From contig NZ_KQ483358.1 in assembly GCF_001432305.1 (NCBI RefSeq), positions 1,186,881-1,250,880 on the forward strand: a DNA stretch of 64,000 nucleotides. Reading direction: 5' to 3'. The translations under genes and the position numbers were made by a program. The notes beneath the pieces were generated by a model. It was not told where the DNA came from, searched no databases, and was given only the letters and a program-made list of their open reading frames with translations. Each line of letters opens with the position of its first letter. Position 1 is the first letter of the stretch. This document shows positions 34,043 to 41,498 of the stretch, piece after piece. Source of the DNA: Curvibacter sp. PAE-UM (GTDB lineage Bacteria > Pseudomonadota > Gammaproteobacteria > Burkholderiales > Burkholderiaceae_C).

Positions 34043-35041
34043 ATGAAGACACACATCCGTTACCTAAGCGCCGCTGCCCTGCTGGGCCTGGCTACGCTGG
34101 TCCCGACCTTGGCCCTGGCCTTGAACGTGCCCGGCCCCGTGGTCGACGGCGCATGGCTGGCCCAGAACCGCGCAGACGTCACCGTGCTCGACGTGCGCGC
34201 CAATCCCAAGACTTTCACGCTCACGCCCGAGTTCGAGACCGACAAGAAGACCGGCAAGAAATTCCTGGTCGAACTGGGTGGCCACATCGATGGCGCCGTG
34301 CTGGTGGACAACAAGAAGGTGCGCGTGGACCGCACCATCAACGGCCTGACCGTCAAATCCATGATCCCCGAACGCGCCGACTTCGAGAAGCTGGTGCGCA
34401 GCTGGGGTGTGTTGGCCGGCCGTCCCATCGTGATCGTCTCGGCCGGCATGGAGCCGATCGACTTCAACGATGCCGCTCGCCTGTACTGGCAGTTCAAGGT
34501 CTACGGTGAAGACAACATCGCCGTGCTCAACGGCGGTACCGCCGGCTGGATCGCCCAGGGGCGTGAAGTCAGCAGCGCCGCCGTCAAGGCCGCCGAAGGC
34601 AACTGGGCTTCCAAGGCCGACCGCACGGCCGAACTGATGGCCACTTCCGACGACGTGGCCAAGGCCCAGGCCGACAAGTCGGCCCAGCTGGTCGATGCCC
34701 GTGACGATGCCCATTACCTGGGCCTGAGCAAGAGCAGCAGCACCAGCGCCGCCGGCCACGTGGCGGGTGCCAGGAACGTCTTCACCGGCCTGATGTCCAC
34801 CCAGGGCGGCGACGCTGCACGCCTGCTGGGTGCCGACACCTATCGCGATGTCTTCAAGCTCAGCGGCCTCGATGCGCAGGCAGCTTCGATCGCCTACTGC
34901 AACACCGGTCACCAGGCTTCGGGCACATGGTTCGTGCTCCACGAGATCGTCGGCAACAAGAACGTCAAGCTCTACGACGGTTCCATGCACCAGTGGACCC
35001 TGGAGAAGCGTCCCACCGTCTCGGTGTCGCTCGCCAAATAA
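34043..35041 (+). CDS. Exported tandem rhodanese (thiosulfate sulfurtransferase)
   Basis: This 332-residue protein has a signal peptide (about residues 1-28) and two rhodanese domains. The N-terminal domain lacks a catalytic cysteine (IVSAGMEPID), as in structural rhodanese halves. The C-terminal domain has C286 in AYCNTGHQASGTW, the active loop. It should transfer sulfane sulfur from thiosulfate or persulfides to acceptors in the periplasm. ATG 34043 follows AGGAG; an ATG two codons earlier is less well placed. It ends the rightward sulfur operon, and no clear terminator follows. Confidence 0.87.
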   Translation: MKTHIRYLSAAALLGLATLVPTLALALNVPGPVVDGAWLAQNRADVTVLDVRANPKTFTLTPEFETDKKTGKKFLVELGGHIDGAVLVDNKKVRVDRTINGLTVKSMIPERADFEKLVRSWGVLAGRPIVIVSAGMEPIDFNDAARLYWQFKVYGEDNIAVLNGGTAGWIAQGREVSSAAVKAAEGNWASKADRTAELMATSDDVAKAQADKSAQLVDARDDAHYLGLSKSSSTSAAGHVAGARNVFTGLMSTQGGDAARLLGADTYRDVFKLSGLDAQAASIAYCNTGHQASGTWFVLHEIVGNKNVKLYDGSMHQWTLEKRPTVSVSLAK

Positions 35042-35083
35042 GCCGAGGCCCGGGGGGCTGGCGCGCCGCGGTATAAACACCGC

Positions 35084-35524
35084 ATGCTCGCCCTGCTCCA
35101 ACGTGTCAGACAGGCCCGCGTCGAGGTCGATGGTCACACCATCGGCCAGATCGACGCGGGCTTGCTCGTTCTGGTGTGCGCAGAACGCGGCGACACCGAA
35201 GCCATAGCCGACAAGCTGCTGACCAAGATCCTCAAGCTGCGCATCTTTGCCGACGAAGCCGGCAAGATGAACAGGAGCGTGCAGGATGTGGGTGGTGGTC
35301 TATTGGTCGTGAGCCAGTTCACTTTGGCTGCTGACACTTCGGGCGGCAACCGCCCCAGCTTCACCAACGCCGCGCCGCCGGACGAGGGGCGGCGGTTGTA
35401 TGACTACTTCGTGGAACAGGCCCGGGCTTCACACCTCGTGGTGCAAACCGGGCAATTTGCTGCCGACATGCAGGTGCACTTGATCAATGATGGGCCGGTG
35501 ACCATTCCTATGATGGTGCGGTAA
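35084..35524 (+). CDS. dtd: D-aminoacyl-tRNA deacylase
   Basis: Dtd removes D-amino acids (and glycine) mistakenly attached to tRNA. The 146-residue product has the family motifs VSQFTLAAD near residues 77-85 and the NDGPVTIPM segment near 135-143, which form the active site across the dimer. Length is standard. A TATAAA hexamer at 35072-35077 lies only six bases before the ATG, which would give a transcript with almost no leader; no clear -35 element is seen. It separates the sulfur cluster from the islet that follows. Confidence 0.95.
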   Translation: MLALLQRVRQARVEVDGHTIGQIDAGLLVLVCAERGDTEAIADKLLTKILKLRIFADEAGKMNRSVQDVGGGLLVVSQFTLAADTSGGNRPSFTNAAPPDEGRRLYDYFVEQARASHLVVQTGQFAADMQVHLINDGPVTIPMMVR

Positions 35525-35544
35525 CTTTCGCCATACAAAAAGCC

Positions 35545-35556
35545 ATACATTTGTAT
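35545..35556. promoter_or_regulatory. Inverted repeat upstream of brnT, possible BrnA operator
   Basis: ATACA and TGTAT flank a TT centre, 36 bases before brnT, in an AT-rich stretch that also holds two direct copies of GCCATACA and a TATAAG hexamer at 35560-35565. BrnA-type antitoxins repress their own operons through such palindromes. The site is short, so the assignment is tentative. Confidence 0.4.
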
Positions 35557-35592
35557 TGCTATAAGGTGCCAGGCGTGCTAGCCTGAGACTCC

Positions 35593-35883
35593 ATGAGCGG
35601 AGCTCGTTTTGAGTGGGATGCCAGCAAGGATGCCGAGAACCAGCGCAAGCATGGCGTGAAGTTTGCGCTGGCGCAGTACGCGTTCGCCGATCCTCGCCGG
35701 GTGATCGCGGAAGACCTGACGCACAGCCAGGACGAACCGCGGCACTACTGCTTCGGTGAGGTGGACGGCGGCATCCTGACGGTGCGCTTCACCTGGAGAG
35801 ACGGCGTAATCCGTATTTTTGGCGCCGGTTACTGGCGCAAAGGCAAGGCTATTTATGAACGCGAAAATCAAATACAGCAATGA
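35593..35883 (+). CDS. brnT: BrnT-family toxin
   Basis: This 96-residue protein matches the BrnT toxin family, RelE-fold ribonucleases that block translation. Typical parts are FEWDASKDAENQRKHGVKFA near residues 6-25, the DPRRVIAED segment, and the C-terminal TVRFTWRDGVIRIFGAG stretch. The usual RISARRA ending is modified to RIFGAGYWRKGKAIYE. It overlaps the downstream antitoxin gene by 29 bases, the expected toxin-first order of brnTA. The toxin is probably functional, though the variant end is worth noting. Confidence 0.82.
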   Translation: MSGARFEWDASKDAENQRKHGVKFALAQYAFADPRRVIAEDLTHSQDEPRHYCFGEVDGGILTVRFTWRDGVIRIFGAGYWRKGKAIYERENQIQQ

Positions 35884-36124
35884 GCCACTGGGCGAGGTTC
35901 GCGTGGTGCGTGACTTTCTGCCGCCGCCCGAAGAACTGGCCTACCGCGAAGAAGGCGTCAAGGTCACGCTGGCCTTGAGCAAGAGGAGTGTGGATTTTTT
36001 CAAGGCTGAGGCCGAGAAACACCACACGCAGTACCAGCGCATGATCCGGCGCCTGGTGGATGCCTATGTGGAGGGGCATGTAGCTGCGAAGAAATCCCGA
36101 CCGACCAGTCGAGCGAAATCATGA
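35855..36124 (+). CDS. brnA: BrnA-family antitoxin
   Basis: This 89-residue protein should neutralise BrnT and repress the operon. Its C-terminal half has the ribbon-helix-helix pattern VKVTLALSKRSVDFFKAEAE near residues 34-53 followed by the YQRMIRRLVDAYV helix. ATG 35855 lies inside brnT, so the genes are coupled. It ends six bases before the GTG that could start the next gene. The N-terminal part would be the region wrapping around the toxin by family precedent. Confidence 0.8.
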   Translation: MNAKIKYSNEPLGEVRVVRDFLPPPEELAYREEGVKVTLALSKRSVDFFKAEAEKHHTQYQRMIRRLVDAYVEGHVAAKKSRPTSRAKS

Positions 36125-36179
36125 GTCTGTGAGCAAAAAGCATGACCTGGCCCCACTGCCGGGCCGTATTAGGAGTCAT

Positions 36180-36794
36180 ATGCGCCAGGAAGAACTCTTT
36201 GGACTCAGTTTCTCAAACATCCCGACAATGAATTTAAGGGATGAGTTCAATCAGACGTACGCATTTGTGTTCGGTGAGAACGCTGAGCAAGCACTTAAGC
36301 CACCCATAAAAGCGATTGAGACACCCATGTTTATCTGGTTCGGCATGCCAGACGACATGTTCACGCTATTACTTCAAAGAGCAATTTTAGGTGTGGAGGC
36401 TTACCTTCCCTTTGCCCTTAAGTTCAAATCAGCTCAACTCGGAGATGCATCAGAAGAGTTGTTTGCCAAGCTGGATGATCCCTTTAGTCTTGGCGGTAAA
36501 AAGGCTGTGACAAACATCTACCATCGGATGCCGGCTGAAGTTCATCCGGAACTTAGTCTGCAGTACCGTGACAAAGAGTTGTACGAGCGTACACAAAAGT
36601 TTTATTTGAGGATCAGAAATCCACTATTTCACGGATGTGAGCTACACGACACGGACGTGAATGCGCTGAGGCGAGTTTTCGATCATGTGGCGAAGCTCTA
36701 TGAGTGGATCGACGGCTGGTATGACCCAAATCATGTGATGAAGGGGTTCGGTAGCGTCAGTGGTATTCGAGGACGGCATCCAAAGATTAGTTAG
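36180..36794 (+). CDS. Unknown protein with a HEPN-like RxxxxH motif
   Basis: This 204-residue, mainly helical soluble protein is not one I recognise by name. Its codon use is clearly more AT-rich than that of neighbouring genes, suggesting transfer. Near the C-terminus it has FYLRIRNPLFHGCEL, with R146 and H151 in the Rx4H arrangement of HEPN-domain ribonucleases. I chose ATG 36180, four bases after AGGAG; an upstream GTG at 36129 would add 17 residues. Its position just after a brnTA toxin-antitoxin pair fits an accessory or defence role, which remains inference. Confidence 0.6.
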   Translation: MRQEELFGLSFSNIPTMNLRDEFNQTYAFVFGENAEQALKPPIKAIETPMFIWFGMPDDMFTLLLQRAILGVEAYLPFALKFKSAQLGDASEELFAKLDDPFSLGGKKAVTNIYHRMPAEVHPELSLQYRDKELYERTQKFYLRIRNPLFHGCELHDTDVNALRRVFDHVAKLYEWIDGWYDPNHVMKGFGSVSGIRGRHPKIS

Positions 36795-37180
36795 GGCAAT
36801 CCAGCCTAGCCCCAGGTTGCTCTAAACACTGTGGCTGGTCACTCGTACGGATTCCCGTACCCTATCCCCTCCATTAGCAGTACCTCCAGCGCCTCCATCT
36901 CCAGTGCGTCAACCTCGGTCGTCTCGTGTTCGTAGCCCTGCGCATGCAGGGTGCCGTGCATCAGCAGGTGGGCGTAGTGCGCTTCCAGGGCCTTGCCCTG
37001 TTTCTTCGCGGTTGAGCTTGTCGCCCTGGCCGCCAGAAAGCCGCCCTGCTGCGATGGCTGCCCTGACCCCTGATGTTCGTCAAGTTCGCGTCGAATAGTT
37101 GCTGATCGTCCGGTTTCACGGGGTGACGCAGATGTCCCTGCGGGAGAGAATGAAACGAGACGGCATCAACAGGAGCGAAC
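36795..37180. other. Gene-poor interval around the ybeY fragment
   Basis: This 386-base interval contains the ybeY fragment (36839-37010) and little else. Bases 36795-36838 and 37011-37170 hold no convincing gene, repeat or terminator. The AGGAG at 37171-37175 is the ribosome-binding site of the next gene. Confidence 0.6.
36839..37010 (-). pseudogene. Decayed 3' fragment of a second ybeY
   Basis: The minus strand encodes the last 57 or so codons of a YbeY-like protein, including the catalytic MHGTLHAQGYEHE segment and ending GIGYGNPYE with a stop at 36839-36841. It is closely similar at both DNA and protein level to the end of the intact ybeY at 41043-41498, but similarity stops abruptly at about 37010 and no start follows upstream. 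An in-frame ending is kept even though the rest of the gene is missing. Confidence 0.82.
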
Positions 37181-37567
37181 TTGAAAGAGATCTATTCGAA
37201 ACTGCCTTTGGTCTATGCGTGTTCCGGCTGCTCCAATGCAGCGCAGTTGGCCAATACGCTGGCGGTTCGTCTCGACCGGGAGCAAAAAGCAGAGATGTCC
37301 TGTAGTATCGCCGGGGTGGGTGGTGACGTCCGCGCCCTGCTGAAAACAGCCCGCTCCGGGCGCAAGATTCTGGTGCTGGACGGCTGCCCTCTGCATTGCG
37401 CCCGAAGCTGCCTGGCGCGCCATGCCATCGAGCCCAGCGCGCATGTCGACCTGTCGCAATTCGGCGTGAGGAAGAATTTCCACCAGGACGCCGAACCCCA
37501 GGTGGTGCAGGAAGTCTGGACCCGGGTTGTCCTTCCGGCGCTTGGCCAGTTGACGGCAGCGGCCTAA
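37181..37567 (+). CDS. Cysteine-rich putative zinc-binding protein (DGC family)
   Basis: This 128-residue protein matches the DGC-type putative zinc-binding family. It has LVYACSGCSNAAQ (C14, C17), MSCSIAGVGG (C41) and the name-giving LDGCPLHCARSC (C69, C73, C77). Its function is not established; family members are often next to metal or redox genes. Translation probably starts at TTG 37181, five bases after AGGAG, since no ATG fits. No signal peptide is present. Six cysteines in 128 residues suggest metal or sulfur chemistry in the cytoplasm. Confidence 0.8.
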   Translation: MKEIYSKLPLVYACSGCSNAAQLANTLAVRLDREQKAEMSCSIAGVGGDVRALLKTARSGRKILVLDGCPLHCARSCLARHAIEPSAHVDLSQFGVRKNFHQDAEPQVVQEVWTRVVLPALGQLTAAA

Positions 37568-37723
37568 GCCGGGCCCGCACCTTGCCGCTTCCATCTCCGG
37601 CGCGCCTCGCTGGTGTGAAGAATTCCCTGAAACCGAAACCGCTTTGAATCGCCAGGCCGGCGGAACTCCCCGTTCTTGACCTGGAGCAAATCCGGCTGGG
37701 CCCGCCGGACTTAAGGTGGTGGC

Positions 37724-38635
37724 ATGAAAACCTTCCTGCGCGCGCCTGTCCTGCTGTTGATGCTGTGCTTGGCCTTTGGCGTCGCGCATGCGGCCGACGC
37801 GCTGGACCGCGCCATCGCCCATGCCGAAACCCTGCAGACCCGGGCCCTGGGCGCTGTCGCCGCGGCGGAGCGGGCGGTGGCGGACGCGCAGGCCGACCTG
37901 CGGGTGGCGCGTGGCATTGAAGCCGATGCGCGCCGCGCACGTGACACGGCGGCCATCAGCGTGGCTGGCGAAGCGGTGCAGCAGGCGCAGGCGCTGGAGC
38001 GCGAGACCCAGCGCAACCTGGGCCTGGCGCGTTCCCTGCTGGCCACGCGCGGCAAGACCCTGGACGACCTGCGGGGCTGGACCCGTGCCGACCGCCGGCC
38101 ACGGGCCGTGATGGTGGTGGAAAGCGGTGAGGTGCGGCACCACACGCCGGGCGGTTATATGCCGAAGGATCTGGCCCCCGTGCGGGCTGGCGAACGTATC
38201 GAGACCGGCCCGGATGCCCGTGCCCGTCTTTTCGTCTCCGGCGGCGATGCCGAAGTCGCGCTGGGGGGCAATTCGTCCTATACCGTGACGCAGGACGACG
38301 CGGCCGGAAATTTCGTGGCGCAGCTGGAGACGGGGCTGATGCGCCTGCGCGGGCTGGTGAAAGCGAAAGTGGGCAAACGTTTTGAAGTGCGCACCCCGGC
38401 GGCCGTCACCTCGGTGCGCGGCACCGATTTTTCCATCGCCCGTACGGCGGCGGGTGATGTGGTCCAGGTCTACAGCGGCGTGGTCGCCGCGGCGCCGCCT
38501 GCCGGTGGTGCCGAGGTGCTGCTCAAGGCGGGCGAGCAATTGAGCGTGCCGGTGCAGGGGCCCTGGCCGGCGGCACAGCGTTTCAACGCCGACGCGGCCG
38601 AACTGCCCTGGGGTGCTGTGCATGCGGCGCCCTGA
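37724..38635 (+). CDS. Exported FecR-domain protein
   Basis: This 303-residue protein has a signal peptide (residues 1-23, ending GVAHA), an alanine-rich helical region up to about residue 125 that looks like a coiled coil, and a FecR-type beta domain near 130-280 with VRAGERIETGPDARARLFVSGG-like and RTPAAVTSVRGTDFSI-like segments. Standalone FecR domains of this kind are common in periplasmic or surface proteins and are not tied to iron signalling. The gene overlaps the next one by 14 bases, and a lipoprotein gene follows, so the three form a likely operon. Confidence 0.75.
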   Translation: MKTFLRAPVLLLMLCLAFGVAHAADALDRAIAHAETLQTRALGAVAAAERAVADAQADLRVARGIEADARRARDTAAISVAGEAVQQAQALERETQRNLGLARSLLATRGKTLDDLRGWTRADRRPRAVMVVESGEVRHHTPGGYMPKDLAPVRAGERIETGPDARARLFVSGGDAEVALGGNSSYTVTQDDAAGNFVAQLETGLMRLRGLVKAKVGKRFEVRTPAAVTSVRGTDFSIARTAAGDVVQVYSGVVAAAPPAGGAEVLLKAGEQLSVPVQGPWPAAQRFNADAAELPWGAVHAAP

Positions 38636-39566
38636 GCTTGGCGCCGGCCTGGCGCTGCTGCTGGCGATCCTGGCGCTGCCGGCGCAGGCCGAGTACTGCG
38701 TCAACTACTCCTCACGCGTGATGTCGCTGGCGCGCCAGGCCGGCTCCATGAATACGCGAGGCTGCGTGGCCACCGAGTCGCAATGCAATTCGGCTCGCAT
38801 GAGCCGCCCGGGCGACTACTCCGGCATCTGCTACTACGTGCCCGGCATGTACCCGCCCACACCGGGCAAGTCGGGCGGCGGTGCGCCGCCCGGTGATCAG
38901 GGGGCCAAGGCCAATGCCGAGGCGCAAAAGAAGATTCGCGCGCAACAGCAGGCGCAAGACCAGGCGGACCAGCGGGCAGCCCAGCAGACGCGCCAGGACC
39001 TGCTGGGCGGTCTCAAGGGCGTCGAGCCTTCCTCCACGGGGCTGACCATCAAGTTGCCGGCGGCCCCGGTGGGCGGCACGGCCCGTGCCCAGCTCGATTG
39101 CGTGACGCGCGCCTCGGCGTCTTCCTCGCGCGAGGACGCGGCCCGGCTCGGCCCCGGGGTGCCCGTACAAGGCGGCCAGGACGATTTCGAAAATGCCGAG
39201 GATTGCCGGCCCGTGGCGACGCCCGGTGTGCCCGAGGCCTCGCCGCCGGTGCCGGTGGCCGAAGAACTGCCACGTGATCCGGCGCTGCTGGCCCGGCTGC
39301 TCGCTTCCCTGCTGGCACGCCAGCGCGAGATGCAGCAGCAACTGGCCAGCCAGGACCGCGACATCGCGAGGCGCGAGGCCGAACTGGCGCGCGAGGAGCA
39401 GGCGCCCAAGGTGGATCTCAAGACCGCCCCTGCCGAGAGCGATGCCCTGCGCCGCGCGCGCGAGGCCCTGGCCAAGGCGCGGGCGGACCGGCAGAAGACG
39501 GCCGCCGAGTACGAGAAATTGCAGCAGCAGGCGCAACAAGCGCGCCAGCAGCAGTCTGCACCGTGA
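38622..39566 (+). CDS. Exported coiled-coil protein of unknown function
   Basis: This 314-residue protein has a signal peptide (residues 1-23, ending LPAQA) and a short Cys-containing N-terminal region (EYCVNYSS, RGCVATESQCNSAR, GICYYVPGMYPP). A Gln/Ala-rich helical stretch lies near 97-125, and a long charged coiled coil fills about residues 220-310. I do not recognise a family. ATG 38622 lies within the end of the FecR-domain gene; GTG 38613 is an alternative. The next gene starts 26 bases downstream. The three-gene order suggests a periplasmic or surface assembly. Confidence 0.6.
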   Translation: MRRPELGAGLALLLAILALPAQAEYCVNYSSRVMSLARQAGSMNTRGCVATESQCNSARMSRPGDYSGICYYVPGMYPPTPGKSGGGAPPGDQGAKANAEAQKKIRAQQQAQDQADQRAAQQTRQDLLGGLKGVEPSSTGLTIKLPAAPVGGTARAQLDCVTRASASSSREDAARLGPGVPVQGGQDDFENAEDCRPVATPGVPEASPPVPVAEELPRDPALLARLLASLLARQREMQQQLASQDRDIARREAELAREEQAPKVDLKTAPAESDALRRAREALAKARADRQKTAAEYEKLQQQAQQARQQQSAP

Positions 39567-39592
39567 GTCATGAACCAGTACGGAGGACCCCG

Positions 39593-40897
39593 ATGAAGAT
39601 AGATGCCCTGAAATCCAAGCACCTGGCCGCCTGGGCGGCCCTGGCCCTGCTGGCCGGCTGCGCCTCGGCGCCGGAGCCGCCGCCGCTGCGAAGCGCGTCC
39701 GCCGCAGCGCCCCAGGCCGCGGCCGTGGTCCAACCCCAGACGAGCGCACAGCCGCCTGCGCTGGTGTCACCAGCGGCGCCAGCCGCCGCCGACATGCCGG
39801 CGCGCGCCCGCGCCACCGGCTCGCCTGAAGACGCGCGGCGCCACATCGTGCGCGGTGCCGCGGCCATCGAGATGGCCAAGAGCGCGGACGACCTGGCCCT
39901 GGCGGCCGACGAGTTCCGCATGGCGGCCGAAATCGCGCCCGACATGGCTGTCGCCTGGTACAACCTGGGCGCTGTGCTGGCCAAGACCGGCAAGGTCGAC
40001 GAGGCCATTGCCGCCTACCGGCGCTACCTGGCCTTGTCGCCCGGCGCGGCTGACGCGCAGAAGGTGGCCGACGAGATCATCAAGCTCGAATTCCGCCAGG
40101 AGCGGCTGGCCAAGGAGCAGGCCAGCAGCGGCGTCTGGATCGAGAGTGACGGCACGACCTACCGCCTGCTGGTCAACGGCAACAAGTGGCAGCTGTCCAC
40201 AACGTTGCGTCCCATCCAGCCCGACGTGGAATACCGCTACGGCCCGGGCATCGGCTCGTTCGGCATGTCGATCCAGGATGTGGAGAAGATCGCCTTCAAC
40301 CTGGAATTGCGCGGCAACAAGCTGGTGGGCACCTGGCAGCGTGCCGAGACCCAGGTCGACAAGTGCACGCTGCCGGCCGAGACCGGCGATGCGCAAGGCG
40401 TGCTGGACGCTGCCAGCGGGACGGTGACGCTGGAGTTCAGCAAGGCGCGCTACCGGACCGTCACGTCCGCGCCGTTCCCGCTGTCTTTCGAGACCAAGGA
40501 CAAGTGCGTTGAAGTGACCGTGCTGGAGCGCCGGGCCGTGCGCTATGTCTTCCGTGGTCCCCTGCCCGTGGGCGGCATCGGGCTGCAGGTCACCTCAGCG
40601 CATGGTGCCATGATGACCCGGACCTGGATCGGTGAGTTGCGCGTGAACGGCACCGCCAAGGATGCACCGGCCGAGCAGGCCGGCCTGTACTCCCAGGACC
40701 TGGTGCTCGCCATCGATGGCGTGCCGGTCAACACCCTGTCGGCCGGAGAGGCCATCTTCCGACTGCGCGGCGCGCCGGGCAGCACCGTGCGTCTGACCAT
40801 CCAGCGGCGCAATGTCAAGGAGCCGGTCGATGTGACCCTGCGGCGCCAGCCCATGCCGGTGCAGGAGGGGCACAACACCGATCTCAACTACTACTGA
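39593..40897 (+). CDS. Lipoprotein with TPR and PDZ domains
   Basis: This 434-residue protein begins with a lipoprotein signal (ALALLAGCAS, cysteine near residue 23). A TPR-like helical region follows near 80-160 (DMAVAWYNLGAVLAKTGKVDEA). A central beta-rich domain has no obvious name, and a PDZ domain fills about residues 330-430 (LRVNGTAKDAPAEQAGLYSQ, DLVLAIDGVPVNTLSAGEA). It should be anchored in the periplasm or outer membrane and bind peptides or proteins. ATG 39593 follows GGAGG. It ends the cassette that starts with the FecR-domain protein. Confidence 0.75.
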   Translation: MKIDALKSKHLAAWAALALLAGCASAPEPPPLRSASAAAPQAAAVVQPQTSAQPPALVSPAAPAAADMPARARATGSPEDARRHIVRGAAAIEMAKSADDLALAADEFRMAAEIAPDMAVAWYNLGAVLAKTGKVDEAIAAYRRYLALSPGAADAQKVADEIIKLEFRQERLAKEQASSGVWIESDGTTYRLLVNGNKWQLSTTLRPIQPDVEYRYGPGIGSFGMSIQDVEKIAFNLELRGNKLVGTWQRAETQVDKCTLPAETGDAQGVLDAASGTVTLEFSKARYRTVTSAPFPLSFETKDKCVEVTVLERRAVRYVFRGPLPVGGIGLQVTSAHGAMMTRTWIGELRVNGTAKDAPAEQAGLYSQDLVLAIDGVPVNTLSAGEAIFRLRGAPGSTVRLTIQRRNVKEPVDVTLRRQPMPVQEGHNTDLNYY

Positions 40898-41029
40898 GTG
40901 GTGTCGCGCGGGAACGAAGTAAAGCGGACATCCAGCGACCCGGGGTGAAGGAACTTGTCACGACCACGCTGTGCCGATCGGTGCAGCGTGGGGTCGGACA
41001 AAACCTGGGCAGTTGGCGTGTGGTCGCGT

Positions 41030-41046
41030 ATGAGCGCAGCGCTCAT
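41030..41046. terminator. Hairpin over the ybeY stop codon
   Basis: ATGAGCGC and GCGCTCAT pair around a single A, and the stem includes the ybeY stop. A second dyad at 40965-40990 (CACGCTG, CCGATCGG, CAGCGTG) lies between ybeY and the convergent lipoprotein gene. Neither has a T-run, so they are at best weak or factor-assisted terminators. Confidence 0.35.
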
Positions 41047-41498
41047 TCGTAGGGGTTGCTGTAGCCCATCGCTTCCATCAACAAGACCTCCAGCGCCTCC
41101 ATCTCCAGCGCATCCACCTCGTTCGTCTCGTGCTCGTAACCCTGTGCATGCAGGGTGCCGTGCACCAGCAGGTGGGCGTAGTGTTCTTCCAGGGTCTTGC
41201 CCTGTTCCTTCGCTTCTTTGGCGACGACTGGCGCGCACAGCACCAGGTCGGCCATGACCACGGGCTCGATGGCGTAGTCGAAGGTCAGCACATTGGTGGC
41301 GTAGTCCTTGTGGCGGTACTCGCGGTTCAGCTGGCGGCCTTCGGCGGCGCCGACGACACGCACGGTGATCTCCGCGTCGCGTTGCAGGGCCATGCGCATC
41401 CAGCGTGTGACACGCGCTTTCGTCAAAAGCTTCTTGTGACTGTCCGGCACGGCCGCACCGAACTGCAGCGACAGGTCGAGTTCTGGCAAGGCGCTCAT
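41043..41498 (-). CDS. ybeY: Endoribonuclease/rRNA maturation factor YbeY
   Basis: YbeY is a metal-dependent RNase needed for 16S rRNA 3'-end maturation and ribosome quality control. The 151-residue product has the metal-binding HGTLHAQGYEHE segment near residues 113-124 and REYRHKDYATNVLTF near 60-74. It overlaps the phoH-like gene by four bases, the usual ybeZ-ybeY order. A decayed partial second copy of this gene lies about 4 kb to the left at 36839-37010. Confidence 0.94.
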   Translation of the reverse strand: MSALPELDLSLQFGAAVPDSHKKLLTKARVTRWMRMALQRDAEITVRVVGAAEGRQLNREYRHKDYATNVLTFDYAIEPVVMADLVLCAPVVAKEAKEQGKTLEEHYAHLLVHGTLHAQGYEHETNEVDALEMEALEVLLMEAMGYSNPYE

